Source: Cryptomeria japonica
Lineage: Eukaryota > Streptophyta > Pinopsida > Cupressales > Cupressaceae
Assembly (NCBI RefSeq): GCF_030272615.1
Contig: NC_081412.1
Location: 100,499,796 to 100,563,795 of the forward strand
DNA length: 64,000 nt
Direction of reading: 5' to 3'
Part shown: in pieces, positions 32,701 through 44,405 of the stretch
How positions within the stretch are numbered: position 1 is the first letter of the stretch
Layout of the letters: the number at the start of each line of letters is the position of its first letter
The notes under the pieces: generated by a model
The model's input: only the letters and a program-made list of their open reading frames with translations
Told to the model about the DNA's origin: nothing
Database searches by the model: none
Made by a program: the position numbers and the translations under genes

Positions 32701-34298
32701 GGATAGAATACCTACAATCTTACACCTTCACTATCAAGCATAAGAAGGGCACCTCAAATAAAGTTGCTGATGCACTCAGTAGGAGAGTCATGACCATACA
32801 AGAGATTAAATTGCATAGTGTGGGGTTGGAGGAGTTGAGAGACCTCTACAAAGAAGACAAAGATTTTGCTGATATATATGCTACATGTTCTGATTTTTCT
32901 AACACTTCTCATGTTTCCTACTCAGAGTATATGATATAGGAAGGTTTGTTGTTTAAAGGACATCTCCTTTGTATACCCCAATGCTCTATGAAACAAAACA
33001 TCATTCAAGAGAAACATCAAGGGGGTCTAGGAGGTCATTTTGGCATTGATAAAACAATGGAACAGGTTAGTCAGTTCTACTATTGGCCCAAGTTGCAATC
33101 AGAAGTAAGGAGATTTGTTGAACAATGTGCCATATGTCAAAGAGCAAAAGGATCAGCAAGTAATGCAGGTTTATATCAGCCCTTAGTCATACCCCAAAGG
33201 CCTTGGGAATGTTTGAGCATGGACTTTGTGTTGGGTTTACCAAGAACACCAAGAGGATTTGATAGTGTTTATGTGGTGGTAGATAGGTTCAGCAAAATGG
33301 CTCACTTTATCCCTTGTAAGAGTACCAATGATGCCACCTATATTGTAGATCTTTTCTTCAAAGAAATAGTAAGAATCCATGGACTTCCAGTTAGCATTGT
33401 GAGTGATAGGGATGTTAAGTTTTTGAATCACTTCTGGAGAACCTTATGGAAGAAGTTGGGTACTAGACTCTCATTTTCATCTGCCTACCATCCACAATCA
33501 GATGGTCAGACTAAGGTGGTCAATAGGTCCTTGGGTAATCTCCTAAGGTGTCTCACTAAGCAGCATGGTCAGACTTGGGACTTGGTGATCAGCCAAGTAG
33601 AGTATGCATACAATGATTCAGTCAACCGGAGCATAGGTAGAAGTCCTTTTGAAATTGTTTATGGAATGAATCCTAGAGGTGTCTTAGAACTTAGTGATAT
33701 CAGTACAATGACCCACAAGAGTGCTCAAGGAGAGAGTTTTGTTGAAGGTATTAAGGAAATTCATGACAAAGTATGACAGTCCTTGCCATAAAAATCAGAA
33801 AAATATAAGAAACAAGCTGATCAATCAAGGAGGAACTTGCAATTTAAGGTTGGAGACTTAGTTTTGGCTTATCTCAAAAAGGAAAGACTTCCAAAAGGAC
33901 AGCCAACCAAGTTGCTAATGAAGAAGATTGGGCCACTCAATATTGTGCATAAGTTTGGCCAAAATGCCTATGAGGTTGAACTACCTCCTTCTTTGGCCAT
34001 ATCTCCTATTTTCAATGTTTGTGACTTGTATCCCTATAAAGGAGAATCTCAGACCTCTTAGATGGATACTACATTGCAATTTGAAGAGGATTGGGTGAAG
34101 GATTTACCAGTTAGTCAACCGGTTTAGTTGGAAAGCATCTTGGATACCAAGGTGATCAAGAAGACAAGAAAGGGCATCTACAAACATTACCTTGTGAAGT
34201 GGGAAGGTCTACCTAATTCAGAGGCTACATGGATGTAAGAAGCTGACATAATTCATCATGGAGTGCAACTAGTAGACCTGATAACTCAAGGGACTTGA
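29703..34298 (+). pseudogene. gypsy-3 gag-pol polyprotein, ten in-frame stops
   Basis: One frame of 1532 codons from ATG 29703 to TGA 34296-34298, with no frameshift. Gag: about residues 1-400 with Retrotrans_gag-type GLALVWW and the zinc knuckle CYNCNQVGHTMGRC (about 324). Protease: VDSGST (about 420). RT: RYRFPMPRIEDLL, VYLDDILIFSKS (YLDD at about 767). RNase H: VECDAT, FFSKKLN, YTDNHAL and DALSRR. Integrase: HH-CC zinc site (HQGG, CAICQRA), MDFVLGLP, SDRDVKF, and DGQTKVVNR in which the catalytic Glu is Lys (about 1271). Chromodomain: KHYLVKWEGLPNSEATW. Stops at 29736, 30201, 31284, 32433, 32937, 33774, 33789, 34059, 34125 and 34236 disable it; all could come from CGA, CAG, CAA or TGG by one transition. 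Confidence 0.95.
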
Positions 34299-34319
34299 GT
34301 TCCTTGCCCCAGGGGAGTA
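34299..34319 (+). promoter_or_regulatory. gypsy-3 polypurine tract
   Basis: AGGGGAGTA at about 34311-34319, directly before the 3' LTR. Confidence 0.75.
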
Positions 34320-35955
34320 TGGTACAGGGCACCTAGCTCAAAGTTGTCTTTTCTTGCATTTTAGAGATTTTGTGTGATTTCAAGTTATTTTATGTTTTAA
34401 TAAGGTGGAATAAGTCCTATGATTCTTTTTGAAGCCATAGTTTGGTTATCCACACTTTTGTTGTGCTCAAGATCCAAAATTGTCATTATCCTGAAATATT
34501 ATCAAAATGTCAATTTTTGGTTTGTACCAGGTGGATGCCTGGAAACTTGCTAGAATGTTTGGAAATGGTTTAAATCCATTTTAGGATGCCATTTGAGTTA
34601 TTTTTAAGGCCTTGAGAGCCTTGGAGTGTGTTTTTGCACTCATAGGTAAAAGTTGTCAAAATTGTCATGACAACTTTTGCATTTTTAGGCAAAAGTTGTC
34701 CATGAAGGAAATGGCATTAGAAGTTGGTTGGAACCAACTTGAAATTGTGTATAAAATATTCTAAACATATCCAATATGAGGTTAATCAACTTTTGGCTTG
34801 CATTCAATTCATTTGCCAAGGGTTTCCTATGCTTTTTCTCACATTTGGACTATTTTTGCTTTGAATTTCTGATTTTGTACGACCTGTATATTCTGGTATG
34901 GTTCTCATAGTAGTATAGGAAGTTATAAATATTTTTTACCTTTCCAACAAGTATAATATTAAGGTCTGAAGTTCTTTGAATCAAAATTTATCACTGTTTT
35001 TGTAATAGATGCTCACAAACCCTTGAAATTTGGGGTTTTGATTGTAAAAATGCATTTTACCTGAGCATCCATGAATGGAACAAGTTGAAATCCATTGGAT
35101 TGATTGGGTAGGCTTTTTAAATAGTTTTAGAGTAGGATTTTTGGGTTTTTGCAGGCCACAAGGAGGAGAATGGGTGAGATGAACACAAAAGCTTGTAGCT
35201 AGTGTGTGGGGGCAGCAGAGATTGCTCATTTTCAGAGCCATGGAGAACTGATACCTTAGCAACCCATATTGTTTTGGAAAGGTATATGGGTGTACCAAAA
35301 TTATCCAAGATTTTTCTTCTTGTAGATTTTGACTGGTGAAGAGTTTGGAGCACATCTTCCAAAATTGCCTGGAAGTCCTAAACCCCTTAAAAATAGCTCA
35401 TTTTGAGTTACCCTAGTTGTACAAAAAACCCATATGGGAAAATTTATGATCTTGTTTAACTTCCAAATGGGTATCCAAATATGTAAAATATCTAGTGGTT
35501 GTTAGGAAATTTTTGGGGAATATACCAAAAAAAGTCCCAAAAGGGCTAGTCATTTAGGCCTAATAGCAACTGGTAGAAGCAAGTTGAAAGCCTAAGGCTT
35601 GGGAGGAAGGTGAAGACCTTTATAATGAATAAAATGACCTTGAAAATACCTTAAAAATACAACCACAAACTTTAAACATGGTTAGAGTGAAGATCCTTGG
35701 CGGAGGTCTTTGGAGCCTAGCTGGAGTTTTGGGAAACTAGTAGGAGACCATCTCAAAATCAGAGATTTGGGGTAAAAACCAACAAGAAACCTCAAGAGGC
35801 TATACTTAGGAGGAAAGCCAATATATTTTAGGCCTTGGAGGTTTAAGGAGTGTACCCTGACAAGTTACCTTGGAGGAGCTTGAGTAGAAGGGTGAGTTGA
35901 GGAGTTGGGGTGAGTAAGGGTGAATTGGAGAGCTAGGCACAAGATCTCTGCATCA
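34320..35955 (+). repeat. gypsy-3 3' LTR, 1636 bp
   Basis: Begins TGGTACAGGGCACC, ends CTCTGCATCA. Partner of 27995-29632. TATA-like GTGTATAAAATA at about 34747-34758. Copia-2 sequence follows without a gap. Confidence 0.93.
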
Positions 35956-35956
35956 A

Positions 35957-37560
35957 TGGGTTTTTGTTGCTATAACAGAAGATCAACCAGCACCTACTAT
36001 TCAACTAGTATAATAGGCCTTGGCAACTAAAGTTTAATTTAAGGATGAATGGATCATTGATTCAAGATGTTCACATCACATGACTAGTGATAAAGGTAAA
36101 TTTTTGAACTTTCAGGAATATAATGGAGGCCTAGTAAGATTTGGAGATGATAAAGCTTGCTTGATCAAAGCAAAAGGTACAATATCTATTGATGGAAAGC
36201 ATAATACTGACAATGTTTACTATGTAGAAGGTTTAAAACATAATCTTTTAAGTGTTGGTCAATTAGTTGAAAAAGGATTTCAGTTACAATTCAAGAATGG
36301 AAAATACAAAATTATGAACAAAACTGGTTTGGAAATAGCAACTAGTAATCAAACTAGAGGCAACATCTTTCATTTGAATAACAATGAAAAGACATGTTTG
36401 ATTGCACACATTGATGAAATTTGGCTATGGCATAAGAGACTTTGTCATGTAAATTTTGATTGCATGGTAAAAATCAGTACTACTAAGGCAGTTAGAGATT
36501 TACCTAAGATTGTTCAACCTCACAATCTGGTATGTAAGGAATGTCAATTTGGAAAACAAGTTAGAGCATCTTTTAAAAGTATTCTACAAAAATCCAATAA
36601 TTCTCTTGACTTAATTCATACTGATTTATGTGGTCCATCTAGAACTAAAAGTTTACAAGGTGATAGATATTTCATGCTAATCATTGATGACTATTCTAGA
36701 ATGTGTTGGGTTACTTTTCTCAAAGAAAAATCAAAAGCACTTGGGAAGTTCATACTATTCAAAGCAATGGTAGAGAATGAAACTGGTAAGAAAATCAAAT
36801 GTCTGAGATCAGATCAAGGAGGTGAATTTACATATAAGGATTTTAATGCATTCTATGAAGTGAATGGAATCAGAAGACAGTTATCAGCACCCTGGACACC
36901 ACAACAGAATGGAGTTGTAGAAAGGAAAAATAGAACTATCTTGGATGCAGCTAGAAGTATGTTATCTGAAGCAAATCTAGCACATGTATATTGGAGAGAG
37001 CTAGTAAGCATAACGGTCTACACATTCAACAAAGTTCACATCAAAGGTGAAACCGGTAAGACCCCTCATGAACTATGCTTTTGTATTACTCATACTCTTA
37101 AATATTTCAGAGTATTTGGTAGTAAATGCTATATTAGAAGAGATGAGTATATTGGAAAATTTGATCCTAGAAGTGATGAAGGAATATTTCTTGGTTATTC
37201 ATCTAAGAGCAAGGCATATAGATGTTTTAACAAAAGATTGCAAAAAATTGTTGAGAGTACAAATGTGAAGATTGATGAACAATTTAGAGGAACTTCAAGG
37301 TATATAGACTCTGAACCAGCAATGGAGATACTGACAAATGAACCTACATTGAATCCACTAGTATAGAATGAAGATCCAGTTACACTGGTATCATCTGAAA
37401 ATTCCACTATAACTGAGGAACAACAACAAACAAAGACACCTCGGTATGTAAAACCAAATCACTCTGAAGATCATATTATTGGAAACAAGTATAAAGGAGT
37501 TGTGACAAGAGGAAGACTGGCAAATGAAGAGGTATGTCTTATTTCTCAAATTGAACCATC
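35957..37560 (+). pseudogene. copia-2 protease and integrase
   Basis: The protease active site reads DSRCSHHM: the Gly of D-S-G is Arg, a one-base change that should kill it. After two stops near 36012, a 428-codon frame opens at 36080 and runs to TAG 37364-37366. It covers VEGLKHNLLSVGQLV, WLWHKRLCHVNF, CKECQFGKQ (an intact zinc site), HTDLCGP, LIIDDYSRM, RSDQGGEFTYKDF and QQNGVVERKNRT (Asp, Asp, Glu present), then SKCYIRRDE and GIFLGYSSKSKAYRC. The integrase is the best preserved part of this copy. Confidence 0.92.
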
Positions 37561-39088
37561 ATGAATGAATGAGGCATGTGAAGATAAACACTGGATTAAA
37601 GCTATGGAAGAGGAACTAGAACAAATTGAGAAAAATAACACATGGACATTAGTTCCCCGACCTAAAGACAAAAATGTGATTGGAACAAAATGGGTATTTA
37701 GAAATAAACTTAATGAAGATGGTAAGGTAATCAGAAATAAAGCAAGACTAGTGTGTAAGGGATATTCTCATAAAGAAGGAATTGATTATAATGAAACCTT
37801 TGCACCGGTAGCTAGAATTGAGGCAGACAGATTATTCTTGGCTTTTGGAGCACACAAGAACTACAAAGTATATCAAATGCATATTAAATGTGCATTTTTG
37901 GAAGGAGATCTTGAAGAAGAAGTTTACATTGAATAACCTAATGGGTTTTCTTTGACAGATAACAAAGATATGGTTTGCAGGTTAAGGAAAGCTTTGTATG
38001 GGTTGAAGCAAGCTCCAAGAGCTTGGTATGCAAGATTGGATAAGTATCTTTTGAAGATTGGTTTTTCTAAAGGTAATGCTGACAACAACTTATACTATAA
38101 AGTGACTAATGATGACATCTTGGTTATAGAAGTTTTTGTTGATGATATAATCTTTGGAGGAGAAGATGGATTATGTAAAGACTTTTCTATTGAAATGAAG
38201 CAAGAATTTGAAATGTCTATGATTGGAGAAATTAAACTCTTTTTAGGATTGCAGATTTCACAGACTAATAAAGGTATATTCTTGAGTCAATCCAAGTACT
38301 TAAAGGAGTTAATAAAGAAATTTGGGATGGAAAACTCTAAACCGGTAAGCACACCTATGACTACAAATGACAAATTATCTCTAAGGGATGAATCTACATC
38401 TGTTAATCCGACTAGGTACAAATATATGATAGGAGGTTTACTATATTTAACACAAACCAGACGTGATATTATCAATGCAGTATGTATTGTTTCAAGATTT
38501 CAGAGTAATCCTAGAGAAAATCATGAATCAATAGTAAAAAGGATTTTCTGGTACTTACAAGGTACTACAAATCTTGGCTTATGGTATCCTAGAGATGAAA
38601 ACTTTGAATTATGTGCATACACAGATGCAAATTGGGCAGGAGATGTGGATGATAGAAAAAGAACCACTGGTGGAGCATTTTTTCTTGGCAGCAGATTAAT
38701 TTCATGGTTGAGTATGAAACAAAGTTGTACATCTTTATCAACAGCAGAATCATAATATGTTGCAACAACAACTAACTGTACTCAGGTATTATGGCTTAAG
38801 CAAATGTTGAAGGAAATAAAGGTAAAAGGAAAGGAACCCATAACTATCTATTGTGATAACACTGCAACAATTGATATATCTAAGAATCTAGTATTACATT
38901 CTAAAACCAAACATGTTTCTATCAAAATAAATTTTCTGAAAGAGAATGTTGAAGCAAAAGAAGTAAAACTGGTTTATGTGAATACTAAAGAGTAGATTGT
39001 GGATATTTTCACTAAACCTCTACCTAAGGAGACCTTTGAATATCTCAGAGATCAGCTTGGGGTCATAACCCCACCGGTAGAGACTTAG
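37561..39088 (+). pseudogene. copia-2 reverse transcriptase and RNase H
   Basis: Continues pol in frame after a TGA (37561-37563). [42 protein letters not shown], active site FVDD (about 38139) followed by IIFGGEDG, KYLKELIKKFGMENSKPVST. RNase H: YTDANWAGDVDDRK, IYCDNTATIDISKNL, FTKPLPKETFEYL, stop at 39086-39088. Further stops are TAA 37934, TAA 38753 and TAG 38993. It keeps the 80 bp that copia-1 has lost after WYARL. Confidence 0.92.
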
Positions 39089-39474
39089 ACAGTTGATGTT
39101 AGTCATCGACCGACAAAATCAACAGAGAAATCTTTTACTCTAGCTTTGATGAGAAAGCTACTTCTTAGGGGGAGTATTTGGTATACTGAATTGGTTGGTA
39201 TTTTGTATTTGAATCTAGTTTCGTATTGGCTTTGGCATTTGATGTCAAAGGGGGAGATATTAATATGGAAAAACACATTATCTCTTGGGGAGAGATTATT
39301 CATTTGGGGAGAGATTGCTATTTTGAGAGAAACTGATTACTCTCTATATCTGTATTTTGATTTTTGGTTATGATCTCTTTTTGGGAGATTGTTGGCTTTT
39401 GGTATTCGGCATTTTTGTTTGGCACTTTGATGGTTTTTCCATCTTGTGTTGCTATCAATGCCAAAGGGGGAGAT
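39089..39474 (+). other. copia-2 3' untranslated region with purine tracts
   Basis: No gene. GGGGGAGTA near 39169, TCAAAGGGGGAGA near 39245, GGGGAGAGA near 39288 and 39306, and the terminal CAAAGGGGGAGA at about 39462-39473, the functional polypurine tract. Confidence 0.75.
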
Positions 39475-40539
39475 TGTTGGTATTTTGGTATGGTTTTGTC
39501 ATTGATGTCAACACCTACTATCACTTATCAACTCTAGCACTATGAAGAATTGGCAATGTTCACCAACAAGCAAGTGACTTATGCACAGTCACCGGTATCT
39601 GGTACACTGATAGGATATGATGTTCATCGGCACTTGGAATGATATGGAAAACACCTAGTTATGTCGAAGACATCATTTGAACACTTTGTCTTGGAGATTT
39701 GTTCATTGGCATATTCATGTTTGCATATTTGTTGTTACCAGCAAATAGGTCCATGTTATACACCGGTAGATTTATCTTTTCCAGATCAGTACAACACGCT
39801 ATGGAGATGTTTTATTATTGTTGTAAATGCTTCAAGCCGACATGTTGAATTGGTTATTACATCGAATATTGTTTTATTTGTAAATTGATTTTATTGTAAT
39901 ATCCTTTAGAGCCAACCTACTAAAATTGGTCTTAGATTATGATATAAATGTAAGATCTTATTTGTAAGATCAAGTGTGAAATGGGAAGGAAAAAATAATT
40001 TGGTATATGCAAGAATAAGCAGAGCTTTACATGCAGACATCATTTGAAGGTGAAGCAAGATTTTTGTGAAGACAATCAGAACTATATTGGTACTGAATCC
40101 AGCATAGTAAGATGCTATTTTGAGCAGTACATCCTTATTAGATTTAACCATCCTATTGTAGTCAATGTGACTCCTATTTGTGTTTGAGAAGTGAGCTCTA
40201 GGAACTTGGCCTTTCTGCATGTGCAAACCCCATTTGTATACACATACTATTTGCAGTAGTATCATCTGATTGTGGGTAAGGTTTCCCACTGTGGTTTTTC
40301 CCCTTACAGGGTTTCCATGTACAAATATTGGTGTTATGTGTTGTGGATGTTATTGTCTTTCTATTTCATGCATTAATCTTTACCAGTGCTGTAATTAACT
40401 AATAAAACTATCTACCGGCATAAAAGTTTGGTTTACCAGTATTAACCATTAAAGTTGGTTAAGTTGTTTTGGTTTGAATTTATTTGACAACTGATTCACC
40501 CCCCCCCCCCCCCCTCTCAGTTGTCTCCAGGACCTAACA
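39475..40539 (+). repeat. copia-2 3' LTR, 1065 bp
   Basis: TGTTGGTATTTTGG to GACCTAACA. It holds a 16-base C homopolymer at 40499-40514, against about eight C in copia-1. Confidence 0.93.
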
Positions 40540-40840
40540 GTATGATCTTGAGATGAAAATTTATTGGTATGCTTATCTAGCCAATCCAAAGTTTTGGGGA
40601 GAATTTCACACCATTTCATGCTCAAATGTAAATTTACTATAAATAGTAACCTCATGTAAATGCAAGGTTGAGACACCATTTTCCCAATAATACATTCCTT
40701 ATTTCTCCTTATACCTTATATCTTCTCTATGTATATTCTAACTCTTCTCCATCACTCTTCTATTTTTGTGAATAGATCTCTTATCCATACTTATATCTCC
40801 TAATAGGGACACCACCCTTAGATAGTATCCCTAAAGACTA
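40540..40840. other. flank of copia-4, possible old LTR piece
   Basis: No gene. CTATAAATAG at about 40636 followed by pyrimidine-rich sequence looks like an LTR promoter region, and the matching right flank (61543 on) ends ATCAACA near 61633. A pre-existing LTR into which copia-4 inserted is possible but unproven. Confidence 0.35.
40836..40840. repeat. target-site duplication GACTA (left) of copia-4
   Basis: Matches 61538-61542, 20.7 kb away, on the far side of the element. Confidence 0.85.
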
Positions 40841-42429
40841 TGTTGAAAACTTGAGTTGTTAAGTTGTGTTTTCATTGATGTCAACCTATTTGGTGTTTTC
40901 ATTGATGCCATTGCATGTTGTAGATGATCTTAAAGTATGTTTTTTATTGTTGTTGCGTGATTTCAGTGTGATGTTTAGGTATTTCTGAAAGGTTGGTGTA
41001 ATGGAAGTTTTAATATGCAGGAAATAGTATATATACATAGGAAAGAGTATTTAGTATCTTATTGGAAGAATATTTACATTCCTATGGTTTTTTAAGGTTA
41101 TGGATTGTATTTTTGGATATAATGTTTATGATTTGTGTATATTGTACTATCAAGTTTTCAGGTCCTCTATTGCTTAGATAGTAGAGTTGGTTGTTGTTGT
41201 TTCTAATAATGAGTTGTCTATTAGAATTGGTTCAGAGAATACTTGGTGGTTCTCTAATATATGGATTAATTATTGTAACTTGGAGGACATGTTCATTTGG
41301 TTTGTGCAATATTCTAGATGAGTTTTTAGGTGTTGGTTTAATCAATATGGAAAGATATGTTGTTATGTGTTCACTATTGTCAGCTATTTTGGACTCTAAT
41401 TGACTAAAGTGATGTATCTTATCTGAATCATGTTCTTTTATCTCACACATATATTATAAGATATATTTGGATGTTGATATGGGTCTCACCATGGTGTGTG
41501 TAGATCCACATTAAGTATTTTGCATTAGAGGATGTTTTGGGGCAAACTAGATAATGTGCTTTATTATTTATCTACACGCTTTGATTAATGCTGACTTTGG
41601 AGGATGTTTTAGCATGTGTAGTTCATTTAAAGTGACTTGAAAGGAAGTGTTGTGATATTTTTAGATCCTCTTTACCTCCTAGAGTTGATCGCATTTGATA
41701 TAATTGGTCTAGGTGGCCTAATTTATGGAATATTGCATATTTTGTCTATGGTTGACCTAGTTGAGGGTTTTAATGAATTATCTTGTATATATAGATGTGT
41801 GTTTGTATGATTTGAGGCATGGAATGCATGTGAATTTTTGTGAAGTGGATGTGAATGATATGCAAGTATATTTGATGATACATTTAGTTTGTGAAGATCT
41901 TTTATGATGGTATCTTCAGTGTGAGAGAGTTTTGAGATAGTGGTTATTGTCGGATGTGTTTTCCATTATATTGGTTGCTTGACATAGTGGTTCGAGGATA
42001 ATTTCATGATCATGAGATATTGTTAATTTAAATTTATTGGTTATTTACACCTATCAAAAGAAGGTGTGTTCCTTTTGTCAGTTTGTACAATCATTTGTAT
42101 CTTACCTAGAGACAATGAGTCTCAATACTGCAAGTCCTTTGTATCTTTCCCTAACGTTATGTGCCTTAGCATTGCAAGTTCTATTTGGTGCCATGAGATC
42201 CTTAGCCTTGAGCCTAAACATTGTAATTAGTTATTCATATTGTGAGTGTAATTCTCACCATGGTTTTTTCTTGATTAGGGTTTTCTATGTTAATTTGGTG
42301 TTCATGTGTTTGTTGTGCCTTGTTCTTTCATATTTTATAATTGTATTTTGAAGTTTAATAGATCATAAATAAAGTATTTTAATGTCTAGACTAATTCACC
42401 CCCATCTCATTCCTATGGTGTGTTCAACA
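40841..42429 (+). repeat. copia-4 5' LTR, 1589 bp
   Basis: Begins TGTTGAAAAC and ends GTGTTCAACA, a 7-bp inverted terminus (TGTTGAA/TTCAACA). A short TATATATA at about 41786-41793 marks the place where the 3' LTR has a 189-bp TA run. Confidence 0.92.
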
Positions 42430-42430
42430 A

Positions 42431-42447
42431 TTGGTATAATAGATTGG
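42431..42447 (+). promoter_or_regulatory. copia-4 primer-binding site, diverged
   Basis: TTGGTATAATAGATTGG beside the LTR end; the first part matches the usual TTGGTAT of copia primer sites, the rest has drifted. Confidence 0.7.
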
Positions 42448-42487
42448 TTTCTCTTAGAGAAGATTAACTGCTTGAGGAAGATCCTAA

Positions 42488-43359
42488 ATGGCGTTGGAAG
42501 TTAGTTTGAAAGCATCAAAGTTTGATGGCACAAATTACTCTAATTGGAAGGAAAGGATGAAATGTAATTTGGAATCTTTGTCGACTGAAATATTGGAAAT
42601 TATCTAAATTGGATATACTACTCCAAGAAATTCTCATCAAACTCTAAATGAGGTTAAGGCACATGGGAATAATGCAAAGGCTAGAGTTGTTATCATTAGT
42701 TGTTTAAGTGATCTAGTATTCTCTAAAGTTATGGGGTCAAAATATACTAAACCAATCTAGGAGAAGCTGAGTAGTGTGTATGAAGGTTATTTGAAGACAA
42801 AACAAGCCAAGTTGACAAATCTAAAGCACAAGTTTGAGAACCTAAGAATATTTGATGATGAGAACATTGAAAGTAATCTACAGTGAGTAAATAATATTGT
42901 GAGTGTAATTAGAGGTATTGGTAGAACATTAGTAGAAATTCAAGTTAAAAAGTGATGTTAACACTACCTAAATGCTACAAACCTAAGAAGTATGCCATTG
43001 AAGAAAGTCATAATATAGAAAAATACACCTTGGATCAGTTGTATGGCTTGTTCTTTGTCTTTGAGATTCTTAAGCTAGATGATTTACAAAAGGAGAAGAA
43101 AGAAACGAAATTCAAAGCTGTCAATAAGATTGAAGATAAAACTAAAGAAAGCAATGACATAGATGAGATAGAAGAATATATTGTAAGAAGATTGAATAAA
43201 GGATCTAAAAAGTACAAAGGTAAGTTACCCTTCAAATATGTTAGCTATGGTAGAATTGGCCATTATGCTTCTAGATGTACTTATAATGAATTTTTTTTTT
43301 ATCAGTATACCTATAAGGAATATTATGGTAGAAGATCTAATGATGATAATAAGGGATAG
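42488..43359 (+). pseudogene. copia-4 gag
   Basis: ATG at 42488, MALEVSLKASKFDGTNYSNW, typical of a copia gag start, with stops near 42604, 42760 and 42884 and a later frameshift near 42955. The zinc-knuckle region reads YVSYGRIGHYASRC near 43236-43277: the first two Cys of CCHC are now Tyr and Ser-Tyr, so RNA binding would be lost. Confidence 0.85.
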
Positions 43360-44405
43360 GGATATTATAGATGGAACAATAGAAATAAGAGAATAGACGA
43401 CAAAGATATCCCTATGAAGAATTTATATTTAATGGATGAATAATGTGATTACTCAAATGAAGAATCATTATTTTTAGCTATAGAGGAGAGGAATAATGAA
43501 AGGTCTAGTAATTTGAAAGGAGTGGGGGACAATAAAAAACTAGTGAATGTGAATATCAGATTGTATGCAACATTAGAGCCTAAAACATGGATAACTGATT
43601 TTAGATGTTCAAATAATATGACAAGTGATAAAGAAAAGTTCATTGACTTTGAGAAGTATGATGGTGGATCTATAAAGTTTGTAGGTGAGGAAGTTGCACT
43701 TATTTGTGGTAAAGGTACTATTTCTATTAATGGTGAGCATAAAATTGATAATGTTTATTATGTTATGAGTTTGAGAGATAATGTTTTGAGTGTGAGTTGG
43801 ATGTGTAGTAAGGGCTACAAGATCATATTTCATGGGTCTGAATGTGAAATTAGAAAAGGAAGTTCTAGGAGATTAATTGCAGAGAGTATAAGGACTAATG
43901 GAAATGTCTAGTATGCGAAGGATAACAAAAGAAGTAATTGTATGTTGGCATAGAGAAGTAAATTTTGTTTGTGGCACAAAAGAATGAGACATATCAATTT
44001 TGACAATACAATGAAAGATCAATTCTACTCATGTTGTGAGATATTTACCAAATATTATCAAACTTGTTGATACTATGTGCAAATAATGTCAGGTGGGAAA
44101 GAAAACAAAGAGGAGATTCACGAATAGGGAGTATTAAACTCCAATACCTTTTGAGTCGATTCATACAAATTTATGTAGACCTACAAGGACAACAAGATTG
44201 AATGCTGAAAGGTATTTTATGTTTCTTATTGATGCTTATTATAGAATGACATGGGTTACTTTCTTGAAAGAAAAATCTGAAGTATTTAAAAAGTTTAAAG
44301 TATTCAAGTCTATGGTTGAGAATCAAGATGATACTAGGATCAAATGTTTAAGATTTAACAAAGGAGGAGAGTTTACATCAAATGAATTTGATAAATTATA
44401 CGAGG
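43360..44405 (+). pseudogene. copia-4 protease and first part of integrase
   Basis: Protease with the active site mutated to DFRCSNNM (normally D-S-G-C-S), then GKGTISINGEHKIDNVYYV, LCLWHKRMRHINFD (near 43967), and after stops the integrase core: YFMFLIDAYYRMTWVTFLKE and CLRFNKGGEFTSNEF, in which the catalytic Asp of S/R-D is Asn. It breaks at the CGAGG duplication, in the middle of an LYE-x-x-GI motif that resumes at 50617. Confidence 0.87.
44401..44405. repeat. target-site duplication CGAGG (left) of the family-U insertion
   Basis: Matches 50612-50616. Removing the insert plus one copy restores the aligned copia integrase order (LYEE, stop, GIIRHLSSPGIP). Confidence 0.88.

Larger units (their letters stand above)
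27995..35955 (+). mobile_element. gypsy-3: chromovirus with both LTRs
   Basis: 7961 bp: 5' LTR 27995-29632, primer site, one gag-pol frame with chromodomain, purine tract, 3' LTR 34320-35955. Domain order gag, protease, RT, RNase H, integrase, chromodomain places it among Ty3/gypsy chromoviruses. The flanks differ (TAAAC left, ATGGG right) and belong to different elements (gypsy-2 left, copia-2 right), so no target duplication is visible. Confidence 0.95.
35956..40539 (+). mobile_element. copia-2: 5'-truncated copia element
   Basis: Same family as copia-1. It begins abruptly at the gypsy-3 LTR inside the gag-protease linker (WVFVAITEDQ, equivalent to about 342 in copia-1) and runs through pol to a 1065-bp 3' LTR. 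Gag, primer site and 5' LTR are absent from the window. Confidence 0.93.
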
